Below are positions 32,683 through 40,501 of a DNA stretch of 64,000 bases, piece by piece. Each line of letters begins with the position of its first letter. The first letter of the stretch is position 1. This stretch comes from a virus. The translations under genes were made by a program, and so were the position numbers. The notes beneath the pieces were generated by a model. That model was not told the DNA's origin. It saw only the letters and a list, made by a program, of their open reading frames with translations, and ran no database searches. The DNA is taken from the IMG/VR virus record IMGVR_UViG_3300020596_000014, positions 62,001 to 126,000 of that record; one strand, 5' to 3'.

Positions 32683-33657
32683 TCATTCGTCGAGAGCAAT
32701 ATTGACGGCGTCGCGAACAATAATAAACAAGCCTGGATCCGTTGAATTTACAGGCACCTGAGCGTTCTTGATACCATCCAACAACAGATCCTTCTGCACT
32801 CCGTAGTACGGCACTTTCGTTGCTACGTCAGAGCCCAACTGCTTGAGTTTGTCGTGATGATGGATGATGACGCAGGGCGTTCCGGTCAACTGTGCGATGA
32901 CAGCACCATGAAACCTTTGAGTGAGCACGACAGATGCGTCAGCGAATATCTTAGAGATTGAGTCGAAGGATCCATCACCGATCCACTCCGGCGTCAGACA
33001 ACGGATCTTGGCTCGTCTCTCGCAGTTCGCCGTGATCTCAGCGCAAGCCCAGACATCACGTACAGCTGCGTCGTCACAGAACGGAGCCATGCTCACCGAC
33101 CAGCCATCACTGACGAGCGCGTCGATCGCTTGACACACTTCGCTCTTGAAGTACTCCCAGGCAGGTCGCTTGTAGCTCGGAGCCGAGCGATGCGGAAGCA
33201 CCTCGGAGTTCGGCACAAAAAGCAGTTTCTTTGCGCTCATTGGCATCTGATTGGTCACGCCGCTGAGACAGAGCGACAGATCCGGAAGCATGACAGCGTG
33301 CGGCGCTGCGGCCAAGAAGGCGGCCGATGGAGTCTTTGATCTAGTGAATGCCGCGATCGAACGCGAGAGTAAAGCGGCATGCTCGATATGAATGTCCGTC
33401 TCAGAACCGACTCCAACGTACACCACCGGCTTCATTGTAAGAGCGGTTTTGGCTTCAGTATCGCCGTGAAGCGGAGCGTACAGGAACGATCCACCGCCGA
33501 TCAGAATTACGTCTGCATCACGAACGTCGCTTACTTTAAAACGATCAACGAACTTGATATTGTGACCAACCAGAATATGTCGAAGTGCAGCTGCCATCAG
33601 CTCGTCGCCGACGTTTCGGTGCGCATACCATCCATACACTAAAATTCGTTTTCCCAT
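32683..33657 (-). CDS. Polysaccharide pyruvyl transferase family protein
   Basis: 324 residues if started at the ATG giving MGKRILVYGWYAHRNVGDEL; a GTG at 33696 would add 13. That start and VILIGGGSFLYAP are the family's two N-terminal signatures (N-x-G-D and G-G-G). The C-terminal part carries VVLTQRFHGAVIAQLTGTPC, the R-x-H-x-x-x-x-A motif seen in CsaB/WcaK-type enzymes. These add ketal-pyruvate to surface sugars or act as related transferases. With the downstream glycosyltransferase it suggests a small surface-glycan module, transcribed against the phage head and tail genes. Confidence 0.75.
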   Translation of the reverse strand: MGKRILVYGWYAHRNVGDELMAAALRHILVGHNIKFVDRFKVSDVRDADVILIGGGSFLYAPLHGDTEAKTALTMKPVVYVGVGSETDIHIEHAALLSRSIAAFTRSKTPSAAFLAAAPHAVMLPDLSLCLSGVTNQMPMSAKKLLFVPNSEVLPHRSAPSYKRPAWEYFKSEVCQAIDALVSDGWSVSMAPFCDDAAVRDVWACAEITANCERRAKIRCLTPEWIGDGSFDSISKIFADASVVLTQRFHGAVIAQLTGTPCVIIHHHDKLKQLGSDVATKVPYYGVQKDLLLDGIKNAQVPVNSTDPGLFIIVRDAVNIALDE

Positions 33658-33722
33658 ATTGTGACCAGAAGTATCGTGTGACAATATCTTCGGCACAACT
33701 AACCTAATTTTAGCTGCCTATA

Positions 33723-34031
33723 TCACCGACGGCAGACGGCCCAGAGAATCTTGCGCGGCCGCTGAACATCCCACACGATTTTGAGAGCGTATGTGTGCTT
33801 GGTGACTCTAACAATCATCCAATCAAGCTCATCCGGAAGGCCACCGCCACAGGGAGGAAGGACGCAGTTCTCGTCGTCTTCGAACGTCACGCTAAGCACG
33901 CTGCGATTGCGGCCAATGTCAATCACGACCTCGCCGGATCCGACCACGTCAAGCTCTCCGAAGAACATGTCGTGACCGAGCACGCCAAGGAAGCGAAGGA
34001 TCCTGTAGAGGCATGAGACGAGCCAGTTCAT
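33723..34031 (-). CDS. Small unknown protein
   Basis: 102 residues on the minus strand, probably the first gene of the minus-strand group at 31.4-34.0 kb. It has a hydrophobic start (NWLVSCLYRILRFLGVLGHD) and a beta-like remainder with FEDDENCVLPPCGGG and DELDWMIVRVTKHTY. An overlapping plus-strand frame of 73 codons looks less protein-like. No family recognised. Confidence 0.5.
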   Translation of the reverse strand: MNWLVSCLYRILRFLGVLGHDMFFGELDVVGSGEVVIDIGRNRSVLSVTFEDDENCVLPPCGGGLPDELDWMIVRVTKHTYALKIVWDVQRPRKILWAVCRR

Positions 34032-34088
34032 GACTGATAGGTAGCGACGAGAGATCGGATGTAGTCAAAGGAGCTGTACGATGAAGGC

Positions 34089-34346
34089 ATGTCCAGCAGA
34101 GTGATCGATTATTCTTTCTTTCTTATTTGCCTTATTTTGGCAAGTTTCGGCGTCTTCTCTCTCGTGAAGACATGCACAGTTGACGGTCGTATTGACTATT
34201 GCTACGTGGACACCATCCGCGGTGCGACCGGCGGATACGAAGTCATCGGTCACCGTCTGTGGCGCTCTGACGCTCACCTCGGTGTCGCTGAGAGCCCTGA
34301 CCGCGCCAACATCATCATGCAAAACAGTGTTTCTTGTCCAAAATGA
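34089..34346 (+). CDS. Small single-pass membrane or secreted protein
   Basis: 85 residues. Residues 7-26 are a hydrophobic helix (YSFFLICLILASFGVFSLV) after a short basic start, a membrane anchor or uncleaved signal. The outside part has cysteines at KTCTVDGRIDYC and NSVSCPK that could pair. It lies 6 bases before the nucleotidyltransferase gene. No family recognised. Confidence 0.5.
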   Translation: MSSRVIDYSFFLICLILASFGVFSLVKTCTVDGRIDYCYVDTIRGATGGYEVIGHRLWRSDAHLGVAESPDRANIIMQNSVSCPK

Positions 34347-34352
34347 GATCAC

Positions 34353-35303
34353 ATGGATACTCTTGAAAAAGTCCTCCCGCGAACCATCTTCCTTACTCAA
34401 CACGGAAGTCACGCGTACGGCACCAACATTGAAGGCAGCGACTACGACTTCAAGGGTGTCTGTATCCCGACGAAGGACTACTTCCTCGGCTTTAATAAGA
34501 AGTTCGAGCAGTTAGAGAGATCCGCAAACGCCGGCCATCCGCATGATCTCGTCATTATGTCGCTGAACAAGTTTACAGCACTCGCTGCAGAGTGCAACCC
34601 AAACATCATCGAGATCCTACATGTATCTGATGAGGACATCTGGCACATTGACGAGTTCGGAGAAGAACTGCGTTCGATGCGAGATGACTTCATCTCGACA
34701 AAGGCTCGACACACATTTTCAGGGTACGCTTACGCGCAACTTCATCGCATCAAGAAACATCGGTCATGGCTGCTCAGCCCTCCGAAGGAGAAACCGACTC
34801 GTTCGTCTTTTGGTCTCAGTGAGACGAGCAAAGTCTCTCGCTCTGAGCTCGGGGCATTCGACGCTCTCGTTGAGCAACAGATCGAAGTTGACCTGAACAA
34901 GGAGGTTCTCACTCTTTTCCTGCGCGAGAAACAGTACAACGCTGCCAAGACCCTCTGGGATCAGTACGAACAATGGAAGGTCAAGCGTAACGACAAGCGT
35001 GCCATCCTCGAAGCGCGGTTCGGGTACGATACGAAGCACGCAATGCACCTCGTCCGTCTGATGCGGATGTGTAAGGAGATCCTTTCGACAAGAAAGGTAA
35101 ACGTTCGTCGCGACGATTTCGAGGATCTTCTCGGGATCCGTTTCGGCAGATGGTCCTACGATCAGGTGATCGAGGAAGCCGAGAGACTTGATCGCGAGTG
35201 CGGCGAATTTTACAAGACGTCGAAGCTTCCGCACCACGCGGACCGCAATGTTATTGATGCGCGCGTCATCTCTATGACTGAGCGTTATCTCAGTCGAGCT
35301 TAG
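34353..35303 (+). CDS. RlaP-like nucleotidyltransferase
   Basis: 316 residues. HGSHAYGTNIEGSDYDFKGV near residue 18 is the G-S-x-A-x-G-x-x-x-x-x-S-D-x-D signature of minimal nucleotidyltransferases of the RlaP type, which bacteria often keep beside RNA ligases. Catalytic Asp residues are at SDYD, and the third acidic residue is probably in DLVIMSLNKF. The rest is a helical domain (YAQLHRIKKHRSWL, then HAMHLVRLMRMCKEIL). It may add or transfer nucleotides to RNA, for example in repair of tRNAs cleaved by host defences. No RNA ligase is visible in this window. Confidence 0.8.
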   Translation: MDTLEKVLPRTIFLTQHGSHAYGTNIEGSDYDFKGVCIPTKDYFLGFNKKFEQLERSANAGHPHDLVIMSLNKFTALAAECNPNIIEILHVSDEDIWHIDEFGEELRSMRDDFISTKARHTFSGYAYAQLHRIKKHRSWLLSPPKEKPTRSSFGLSETSKVSRSELGAFDALVEQQIEVDLNKEVLTLFLREKQYNAAKTLWDQYEQWKVKRNDKRAILEARFGYDTKHAMHLVRLMRMCKEILSTRKVNVRRDDFEDLLGIRFGRWSYDQVIEEAERLDRECGEFYKTSKLPHHADRNVIDARVISMTERYLSRA

Positions 35304-35377
35304 AGCTATTCTATTAACGGGCTCTGACCTATACGTTGCCCAAGACTAGCATTATGTGATCTTGTTACCTACTCTCA

Positions 35378-35884
35378 ATGAAGCAGGATGAGCTTAGACG
35401 TCTGATTCGATGTGTTCTCGTTGAGAATGTTTTGTCTACTGCAATCAGCGAGGAGACGATGTTCGCACTTGGCGAATTTATTAGCGCGAACGAGTCTCTA
35501 GATCTTCATCAACACATGTATGCTTTGAAACCGTATGTAAAAGTTTACACAAATCTTTACCGTGTGTGGATGCACCACGACTCAGATGTTTCGGTGGAAG
35601 AATTAGAAATCGAAGCAAAGCAACGTGAGTATCTGTCGAGCACATCGGATGTCAATGCCATCACACGTATGCTTGATGATTTGGGCTCGAACGAGGACGT
35701 TGCAATCACGAAGTTCGACGGCGAAGGTTTTGATCCGTATGTTGTTCTGGGTGATGGTCTCCAGCTACACCCTCACCACTCGGAGGCAGCATACTTGCGC
35801 GCAGCATTGAAACAATACGCTTATCAAAAAGAGATCGTTGTTCTGCATATTATCGGATCACAAGTAAAGATGAACAATCACTAG
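35378..35884 (+). CDS. Unknown protein with capsid-leader-like N-terminus
   Basis: 168 residues. The start MKQDELRRLIRCVLVE is one of the clearest copies of the shared leader (L-V-E). The rest is helical then beta (SEETMFALGEFISANESLDL, then DVAITKFDGEGFDPYVVLGD, then KEIVVLHIIGSQVKM), without motif. AT-rich bases (35304-35377) precede it and may hold a promoter. A head-packaged role is suggested only by the leader. Confidence 0.55.
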   Translation: MKQDELRRLIRCVLVENVLSTAISEETMFALGEFISANESLDLHQHMYALKPYVKVYTNLYRVWMHHDSDVSVEELEIEAKQREYLSSTSDVNAITRMLDDLGSNEDVAITKFDGEGFDPYVVLGDGLQLHPHHSEAAYLRAALKQYAYQKEIVVLHIIGSQVKMNNH

Positions 35885-35924
35885 AGAGAACTATTTCGAA
35901 TACCACCCAGATAAGATTGGTCTC

Positions 35925-36236
35925 ATGAACACGCTCGACGACCTGCAGGACGAGGTCAGCTGTCTGGCTGACAAGCTCACCCCGGAACTGTTGCCAGCGT
36001 TACTGGAGCGCATGCTGCAGCGAGATTGGATCATACCGTGTCATCGTCATCTGAATCTCTTATTACCGTACATTGAAGCGCAGATTACGCTTACTCACGC
36101 TAAGCGCGTCTACTTTGACGATCATTCCGATTGTTTGAGGATCGCCGAAAACTACCATTTTAGCCTGAAGCGACGCAACGAAATTCGAAAAACCTATCGA
36201 TCAACTCTGTGTACCTGCTGGGTACCGAAACACTGA
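35925..36236 (+). CDS. Small helical unknown protein
   Basis: 103 residues: TLDDLQDEVSCLADKLTPEL, then ERMLQRDWIIPCHRHLNLLL and a C-terminal STLCTCWVPKH. Mostly helical with scattered Cys/His and no clear domain. It precedes a coiled-coil protein by 10 bases. Confidence 0.45.
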   Translation: MNTLDDLQDEVSCLADKLTPELLPALLERMLQRDWIIPCHRHLNLLLPYIEAQITLTHAKRVYFDDHSDCLRIAENYHFSLKRRNEIRKTYRSTLCTCWVPKH

Positions 36237-36246
36237 AGAAATAACA

Positions 36247-36618
36247 ATGTCTGATCCGAACGAAACAAAAGATAGCAACGCAAAGAATCTTCTCGCGGAA
36301 GTTGCTGACAAGATCAAGGGTGCCGGCGATGACATCCGAAACCGTCTCGTCATGTCTATGGTCGAGAAAGAACTCGCAAGTCGCGTTGAGACACTCGACA
36401 AGGCCTTCCAGAAGCGCTACGAGCTGTTGATGAATCTCGGCAAAGTCAATCGCGCCGACGAAGTCAAGAAGGACGGTGACGGGAAGATTATCTTAGAGTC
36501 CTACTCTGACGCTCGTCGTGAGGAGATCAAGAAGGCGAAGGAGACTCTCGATAAGCATGAGAACGCGCTTGAGAAAGCGCTGACGACGAACGACTTCGCC
36601 AAGCTCAAGGGCGGATGA
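36247..36618 (+). CDS. Charged coiled-coil protein
   Basis: 123 residues, nearly all helix with many Lys/Glu pairs (NLLAEVADKIKGAGDDIRNR, then REEIKKAKETLDKHENALEK). No cysteines or catalytic motif. Its stop overlaps the next ATG as ATGA. Function unknown. Confidence 0.5.
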   Translation: MSDPNETKDSNAKNLLAEVADKIKGAGDDIRNRLVMSMVEKELASRVETLDKAFQKRYELLMNLGKVNRADEVKKDGDGKIILESYSDARREEIKKAKETLDKHENALEKALTTNDFAKLKGG

Positions 36619-37154
36619 TCATGAAGAAGACGTACACTCTCGCGCTCAACTGCGGATACGCGGAAAACGCATCGCTCTCCTTCACACCGTTTACTTCGCA
36701 TTTGAAGTACGCGAGTGCAAAGGACGCCTTACTTGATCTTGCAAACTTCTTCAAGGAGCAGTACGACGTCAAATTTGCAGCGCAAATCAAAACTTGCTGC
36801 AAGATAAACTTGTCTAAGAAGGATTCCGACGCGCAGTACTGCTCCAAGTGCGGGACCTTCCTATACGAAGAAGACACGTTTGATGACACCCTCGCGTTCG
36901 TTGAGTTTGTGAACGAGATCTGTCAAGCGGACTGCAACGCGTTTCACGGCGATTACATCGACTATGACGAGCAACATCGCTGGCAGCCAGAAGGTTTTGA
37001 GGAAGCTGTCGCGAACGGCTCGGTGCGTTTCGTTTACACGGCCGAGAAAGTCATGGCCGCTGCCATCGGTCAGACGCCCGATCACCGCGTGACCATCGAT
37101 CAGATCTTCAAAGAACGCACCGGCAAAGGCAGCAAGAGCTTCTCATTCTGGTGA
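36615..37154 (+). CDS. Unknown protein with zinc-binding cysteines
   Basis: 179 residues with ATGA overlap at the start. Centre: KTCCKINLSK and YCSKCGTFLYEEDTF supply two cysteine pairs, a probable zinc ribbon. The second half is acidic with HGDYIDYDEQHRW and ends in a basic RTGKGSKSFSFW. Similar proteins of unknown function occur in large phages. No enzymatic role is visible. Confidence 0.5.
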   Translation: MIMKKTYTLALNCGYAENASLSFTPFTSHLKYASAKDALLDLANFFKEQYDVKFAAQIKTCCKINLSKKDSDAQYCSKCGTFLYEEDTFDDTLAFVEFVNEICQADCNAFHGDYIDYDEQHRWQPEGFEEAVANGSVRFVYTAEKVMAAAIGQTPDHRVTIDQIFKERTGKGSKSFSFW

Positions 37155-37651
37155 TAGATAATAGCATGGTCACTATCCTCATCCTTGCTTGGACTCTCGT
37201 TCTAGGGAGCTTTGTCGGCTACTGGATCCATCGTGGTCTGCATCAATCGTGGTCGGGCCCGTTTCATCGTGGACATATGGAACATCATCTCGAGCTCTAC
37301 CCGACGACGAGACTCACGTCTGACATCTACGAGGTGAAGAAGTGGTATCACAGCGGTCCTGTCCTCTTCACTCCTGGTGCCGTTGTCTTGCTCGTCGTCG
37401 GCGCTATTTTAACGTGGCTGCTCGGCGCATCGTTCTGGAACTTCCTTGTCTTCAGCTTCGGCTTAATGAGTTTTGGCCTGTTGAACGATTATGTGCACGA
37501 CGCTTTCCACCTGCGTGTACATTGGCTACAAAAGTTACCGTTATTTCGTAAGCTTCGACGCCTTCACTTCCAACATCATTTCAACATGGAGAAGAACTTC
37601 GGCATCGTGTCTCTGCATTGGGACACAGTGTTCAAGACGAAGATGGACTGA
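37151..37651 (+). CDS. Fatty acid hydroxylase/sterol desaturase-like membrane enzyme
   Basis: 166 residues from GTG 37151 (GTGA overlap); ATG 37166 is an alternative. Histidine boxes of the di-iron membrane family are present: HRGLH near residue 27, HRGHMEHH near 39, HDAFH and HFQHH near the end. Two or three hydrophobic stretches (TILILAWTLVLGSFVGYWI, then AVVLLVVGAILTWLLGASF) place it in the membrane. The family hydroxylates or desaturates lipids with O2. It is a single compact domain, short but with all metal-binding boxes. A likely host-metabolism or membrane-modifying gene; substrate unknown. Confidence 0.8.
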   Translation: MIDNSMVTILILAWTLVLGSFVGYWIHRGLHQSWSGPFHRGHMEHHLELYPTTRLTSDIYEVKKWYHSGPVLFTPGAVVLLVVGAILTWLLGASFWNFLVFSFGLMSFGLLNDYVHDAFHLRVHWLQKLPLFRKLRRLHFQHHFNMEKNFGIVSLHWDTVFKTKMD

Positions 37652-37664
37652 GTATCTAGCCTTG

Positions 37665-38636
37665 ATGGAAATCAAGGATCTGCTTCGCAATGTCATCAAA
37701 GAGATGGTCGAGTCTCGCATCCGTGAGACTGACATCACAGACGGCTCACGTGTCCAATTTGGTTCGCAGGAGCACATCACTGATCTTGAAATGCGGATTA
37801 CTGATCTCGAGCGTTGGCGCGATCGTCAACGTCGTGGCAGCGAAGCTCGCGCGAACTACGCGCGATTGATTGGTCGTTTGCGCGCAGAATTGCGTTCAGC
37901 GAACCGCATCGCTAACCCAAACGCTTCTCCGTTGCCGATGATGGATGAGTCTGACGTAACTCTTGTTGGCGACAGTGGAAAAAAGAAGAAGAGGAAGACA
38001 CGACAGTGCACGTCATGCAAGAAGCCGTTTGTCGCCACGCCAGCCGATGACCTTGGGATGTGTCCCAAGTGCGGTGACGAGCCCGCCGCGTCGGCGAGAA
38101 TGAGTGAGTCATACCCCGGCGCTCAAGCCGGGATGTGGGTTGTGAAGCACAGATACGACGGTTACACCATCGGCTTCCCAACATCGGACTTCGACAAGGC
38201 ACAATCTGTCGCTGACACACGCAACGACGTCGCGATTAACGGTGCCTGGGGACGTAATAACCCAACAGCTGATCCTCCCTACAAGGTCGTGCCGTACGAG
38301 TCTGAGGCACTGGGTGAGTCCGTCAACATGAAAGACCCCGAGTACTCGTCTATCGAGACGTTCGTACAGTTCTTGCTCGACGACGAGCGCGACAGCTACA
38401 CACACGAGGAGCTGACAGCCCTCAATTTCCGTACACACATGCCTGTCAACATGATTCGCAAGGAACTAGAAGGATACGGCTTGACGCTCGCGAACCGCCC
38501 TAATGAGAAGAAAGTGCGCGGATTCAGCTCAAACAGCAACGACCGCTGGTTCGGGCCTGGCTCGATGGCCACGCATGGCGGCGCCGGCATCGATCCTCAA
38601 ACGGGTCGCGCTACGAGCGGTCGCGGTGACATCTGA
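37665..38636 (+). CDS. Unknown protein with leader-like start and zinc ribbon
   Basis: 323 residues from ATG 37665. Leader-like MEIKDLLRNVIKE, then a coiled coil (ITDLEMRITDLERWRDRQRR). A zinc ribbon follows near 115-135 (CTSCKKPF...MCPKCGD), then WVVKHRYDGYTIGFPTSDFD and a C-terminal domain with TALNFRTHMPVNMIRKELEG, a helix-turn-helix-like element, and RGFSSNSNDRWFG. The C-terminal part recalls hypothetical proteins of large phages. If the leader is processed, it would be a multi-domain head-internal protein. A longer reading from 37491 overlaps the previous gene and is unlikely. Confidence 0.55.
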   Translation: MEIKDLLRNVIKEMVESRIRETDITDGSRVQFGSQEHITDLEMRITDLERWRDRQRRGSEARANYARLIGRLRAELRSANRIANPNASPLPMMDESDVTLVGDSGKKKKRKTRQCTSCKKPFVATPADDLGMCPKCGDEPAASARMSESYPGAQAGMWVVKHRYDGYTIGFPTSDFDKAQSVADTRNDVAINGAWGRNNPTADPPYKVVPYESEALGESVNMKDPEYSSIETFVQFLLDDERDSYTHEELTALNFRTHMPVNMIRKELEGYGLTLANRPNEKKVRGFSSNSNDRWFGPGSMATHGGAGIDPQTGRATSGRGDI

Positions 38637-38730
38637 TGACGGTCCGTTCTTTAGTACTAAGCTGAGTACAAAATCCAGGTAAACAATCTAGACGTGCGAG
38701 CAGCTTTGAATTTCGCGCCGCGAAAGAAGT

Positions 38731-38934
38731 CTACTTCAAGAAACTAAACAGGCGCTTCACGTCGTGAATGACAAAGAGTGCAATCAGAGCAGTCAGAGCA
38801 AGCGTCGAAACGCCGGCGCCCAGTTCGCCCTTGCTGAACAGCACGACGGTCAGGATTAGACAGGCGATGACTGTGACGATCGTTGCAGCGGGTACCACGA
38901 CATTACGGATGATTTCAGTGAACTTCATGCTCAT
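38731..38934 (-). CDS. Small two-pass membrane protein
   Basis: 67 residues with two hydrophobic segments (VVVPAATIVTVIACLILTVV and GVSTLALTALIALFVIH) and a basic C-terminus. Ribosome site AAAGGG before ATG 38934, which overlaps the upstream gene's stop as ATGA. Size and topology resemble holins or small phage membrane proteins, but nothing specific identifies it. The 94 bases between 38636 and 38731 contain no other gene. Confidence 0.55.
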   Translation of the reverse strand: MSMKFTEIIRNVVVPAATIVTVIACLILTVVLFSKGELGAGVSTLALTALIALFVIHDVKRLFSFLK

Positions 38935-39110
38935 CCCTTTAGGACCGAGGTATGCTCGGTCAGCAGTCCGCGAGCCTTGGTGAGCTGCTTCGCGATGACT
39001 TGCTCCTCCTCGAGAAGCGTTTCGATGGGTTGGCCGGCGGCGGCGCAGATAGCGATCTTGGACTTGATGACGGTGAGTTGCTCTTGTAGAGCTTCGAGGC
39101 GGGCGGACAT
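38931..39110 (-). CDS. Small coiled-coil protein (59 residues)
   Basis: Minus strand from ATG 39110: SARLEALQEQLTVIKSKIAI, then GQPIETLLEEEQVIAKQLTK, then TEHTSVLKG. A clear helical heptad pattern and an ATGA overlap with the downstream membrane gene support a real two-gene minus-strand operon. A different minus-strand frame covering the same bases is Ser/Pro-rich and looks like a shadow. Function unknown. Confidence 0.6.
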   Translation of the reverse strand: MSARLEALQEQLTVIKSKIAICAAAGQPIETLLEEEQVIAKQLTKARGLLTEHTSVLKG

Positions 39111-39174
39111 GGTTCTAGATACGAGATTAGTGCCAAGACGACTAGATGATGCCTGAGAGGCATACGATTAAGAC

Positions 39175-39423
39175 ATGCAAAAGTTCTGGCGCACTCTCTC
39201 CATCGTCTCTGTCTTGACCCCGTTCGGTTTCGCCGTTCTGTACGGTCTCGCTATCCTCTTCGCTCTGATCGGTTCGCTCGTCGTTGTCGACTCAATGTTA
39301 CCGGTGACCATCTTGGTCTTCACGATCATTCTCTGGGCCTCCATCCGAATCATTCGTGAAGCGGTCGAGTCTGTCAAGTACCTCTCTGTCTTCATCAAGA
39401 CTACGTTCGGGGAGGATCCGTAG
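39175..39423 (+). CDS. Small membrane protein, divergent from the minus-strand pair
   Basis: 82 residues with two or three hydrophobic helices (SVLTPFGFAVLYGLAILFAL, then DSMLPVTILVFTIILWASI) and a charged tail. It starts 64 bases from the divergent 39110 gene, so the gap should hold promoters for both directions. Another inner-membrane protein of unknown function. Confidence 0.55.
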   Translation: MQKFWRTLSIVSVLTPFGFAVLYGLAILFALIGSLVVVDSMLPVTILVFTIILWASIRIIREAVESVKYLSVFIKTTFGEDP

Positions 39424-39440
39424 ACGAGTAGTTAGTCAGT

Positions 39441-39995
39441 GTGACAACACCGAAAGAGCAGCTTGAGATTGATCAGATAGGACCTGCTAGCAAGCTCCAA
39501 GTTGGTGATTTGTTTGTCTTCATTGATGGTAGCGACAGTAATCAGCACGAAGTGACACAGGATCTCGACTCACATTTTGAGTACGACGGGCGGGTCAACA
39601 AGAAGCTCACGAAGGACATGATGGTTCAACGCGTAGGCGCACCCAACCTGGGTGAACGCACAGCTCGCGCAGTCACCGCTCTCCAGACAGCCGTCAAGAG
39701 TCTGGAGCAGACGGGCAATGTACAGCAATGGGCAGTGATGATGTCAGACGTGATCTCCCGTGTCGGCGCGAGCGGCATGCACGACGCGGTCCTGCCGCTT
39801 GAGAAGCTCGCGAAGCAAGGCAGTGCGGTGTTCGCAAAGGTGAGGCAAGCGCACAGGAAGTTGGCAGTCGATCAGCTCGTCCCCATGGTTAGGAAACGCT
39901 GGGCAGCTGACGTGACGAGCGTGATTCAGATCATTCACAACTCTTTGATGGAAGACGTGCGACGGTTAGTCCGTGCCGTTCTCACGTCCCGCTAA
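39441..39995 (+). CDS. Helical unknown protein with a C-terminal leader-like peptide
   Basis: 184 residues from GTG 39441. The first 65 residues are beta-like (KLQVGDLFVFIDGSDSN), the rest helical (RAVTALQTAVKSLEQTGNV, then KLAKQGSAVFAKVRQAHRKL). The very end, MEDVRRLVRAVLTSR, resembles the N-terminal leader of other proteins here (compare DELRRLIRCVLVEN) but at the wrong end and without the final Glu. No family recognised. Confidence 0.5.
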   Translation: MTTPKEQLEIDQIGPASKLQVGDLFVFIDGSDSNQHEVTQDLDSHFEYDGRVNKKLTKDMMVQRVGAPNLGERTARAVTALQTAVKSLEQTGNVQQWAVMMSDVISRVGASGMHDAVLPLEKLAKQGSAVFAKVRQAHRKLAVDQLVPMVRKRWAADVTSVIQIIHNSLMEDVRRLVRAVLTSR

Positions 39996-40450
39996 CGCCA
40001 GGGGTTCTGACGGCATGCTGTGCAGTAAAAGACTTCCGAGTATTCGGTTCGCACGTCCTCATTGTATTCGTCGCACTTCTCACAGAATCGACCACGTTGC
40101 TGCTTGACTAACGCTCGAATGTGCAGGTCGGTGACGATCACATAATCTTCGTTCATGAATCGGCTTTCGATGGCGTACTCTGACATCATACGCTTGTTCA
40201 CCCGTCCTGTCGGAAGGACATGTTTCATGTCACCGCCTGTCACAAGCATCACACGCGAGCCCATCGCTTCACCGAGGATGCGCAGCTGTGCCACACTGTC
40301 ATAATCGACACAATCCGTCTTGACAGGCTTACCGTGCTTGGTTGCAACCTGCACGATATCACCGACGACAACGTCTAGCACCCTGATCGGCGTCGCGTCA
40401 ACTGTCTCACACAGGTCCGGAAAGAGATTCATACCAAGCATACCGAACAT
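39992..40450 (-). CDS. Unknown protein with C-terminal zinc ribbon
   Basis: 152 residues on the minus strand, convergent with the previous gene (4-base overlap). A beta-like start (RVLDVVVGDIVQVATKHGK) and helices follow, then a zinc ribbon FCEKCDEY...FYCTACRQN at residues 122-148. The start could be Met1, Met4 or Met7. No family recognised; it may be a nucleic-acid-binding regulator. Confidence 0.55.
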   Translation of the reverse strand: MFGMLGMNLFPDLCETVDATPIRVLDVVVGDIVQVATKHGKPVKTDCVDYDSVAQLRILGEAMGSRVMLVTGGDMKHVLPTGRVNKRMMSEYAIESRFMNEDYVIVTDLHIRALVKQQRGRFCEKCDEYNEDVRTEYSEVFYCTACRQNPWR

Positions 40451-40501
40451 GACTGGTCTCCGAGGCTTCTGCCCAAGATACGTAAGGGAGTTCGGAGAAC
40501 G

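Noticed and set aside
37491-37664. N-terminal extension of the zinc-ribbon protein
   Set aside because: The region is the out-of-frame end of the fatty-acid-hydroxylase-like gene; ATG 37665 starts exactly at the leader-like peptide.
38960-39163. 67-codon minus-strand frame rich in Ser and Pro
   Set aside because: Another minus-strand frame (38931-39110) over the same bases encodes a clean coiled coil and has an ATGA junction with the downstream gene.
39959-39992. C-terminal MEDVRRLVRAVLTSR as another capsid leader
   Set aside because: It resembles the leader but is at the wrong end and lacks the final Glu, so it cannot be cut by the same rule. Mentioned only as a similarity.
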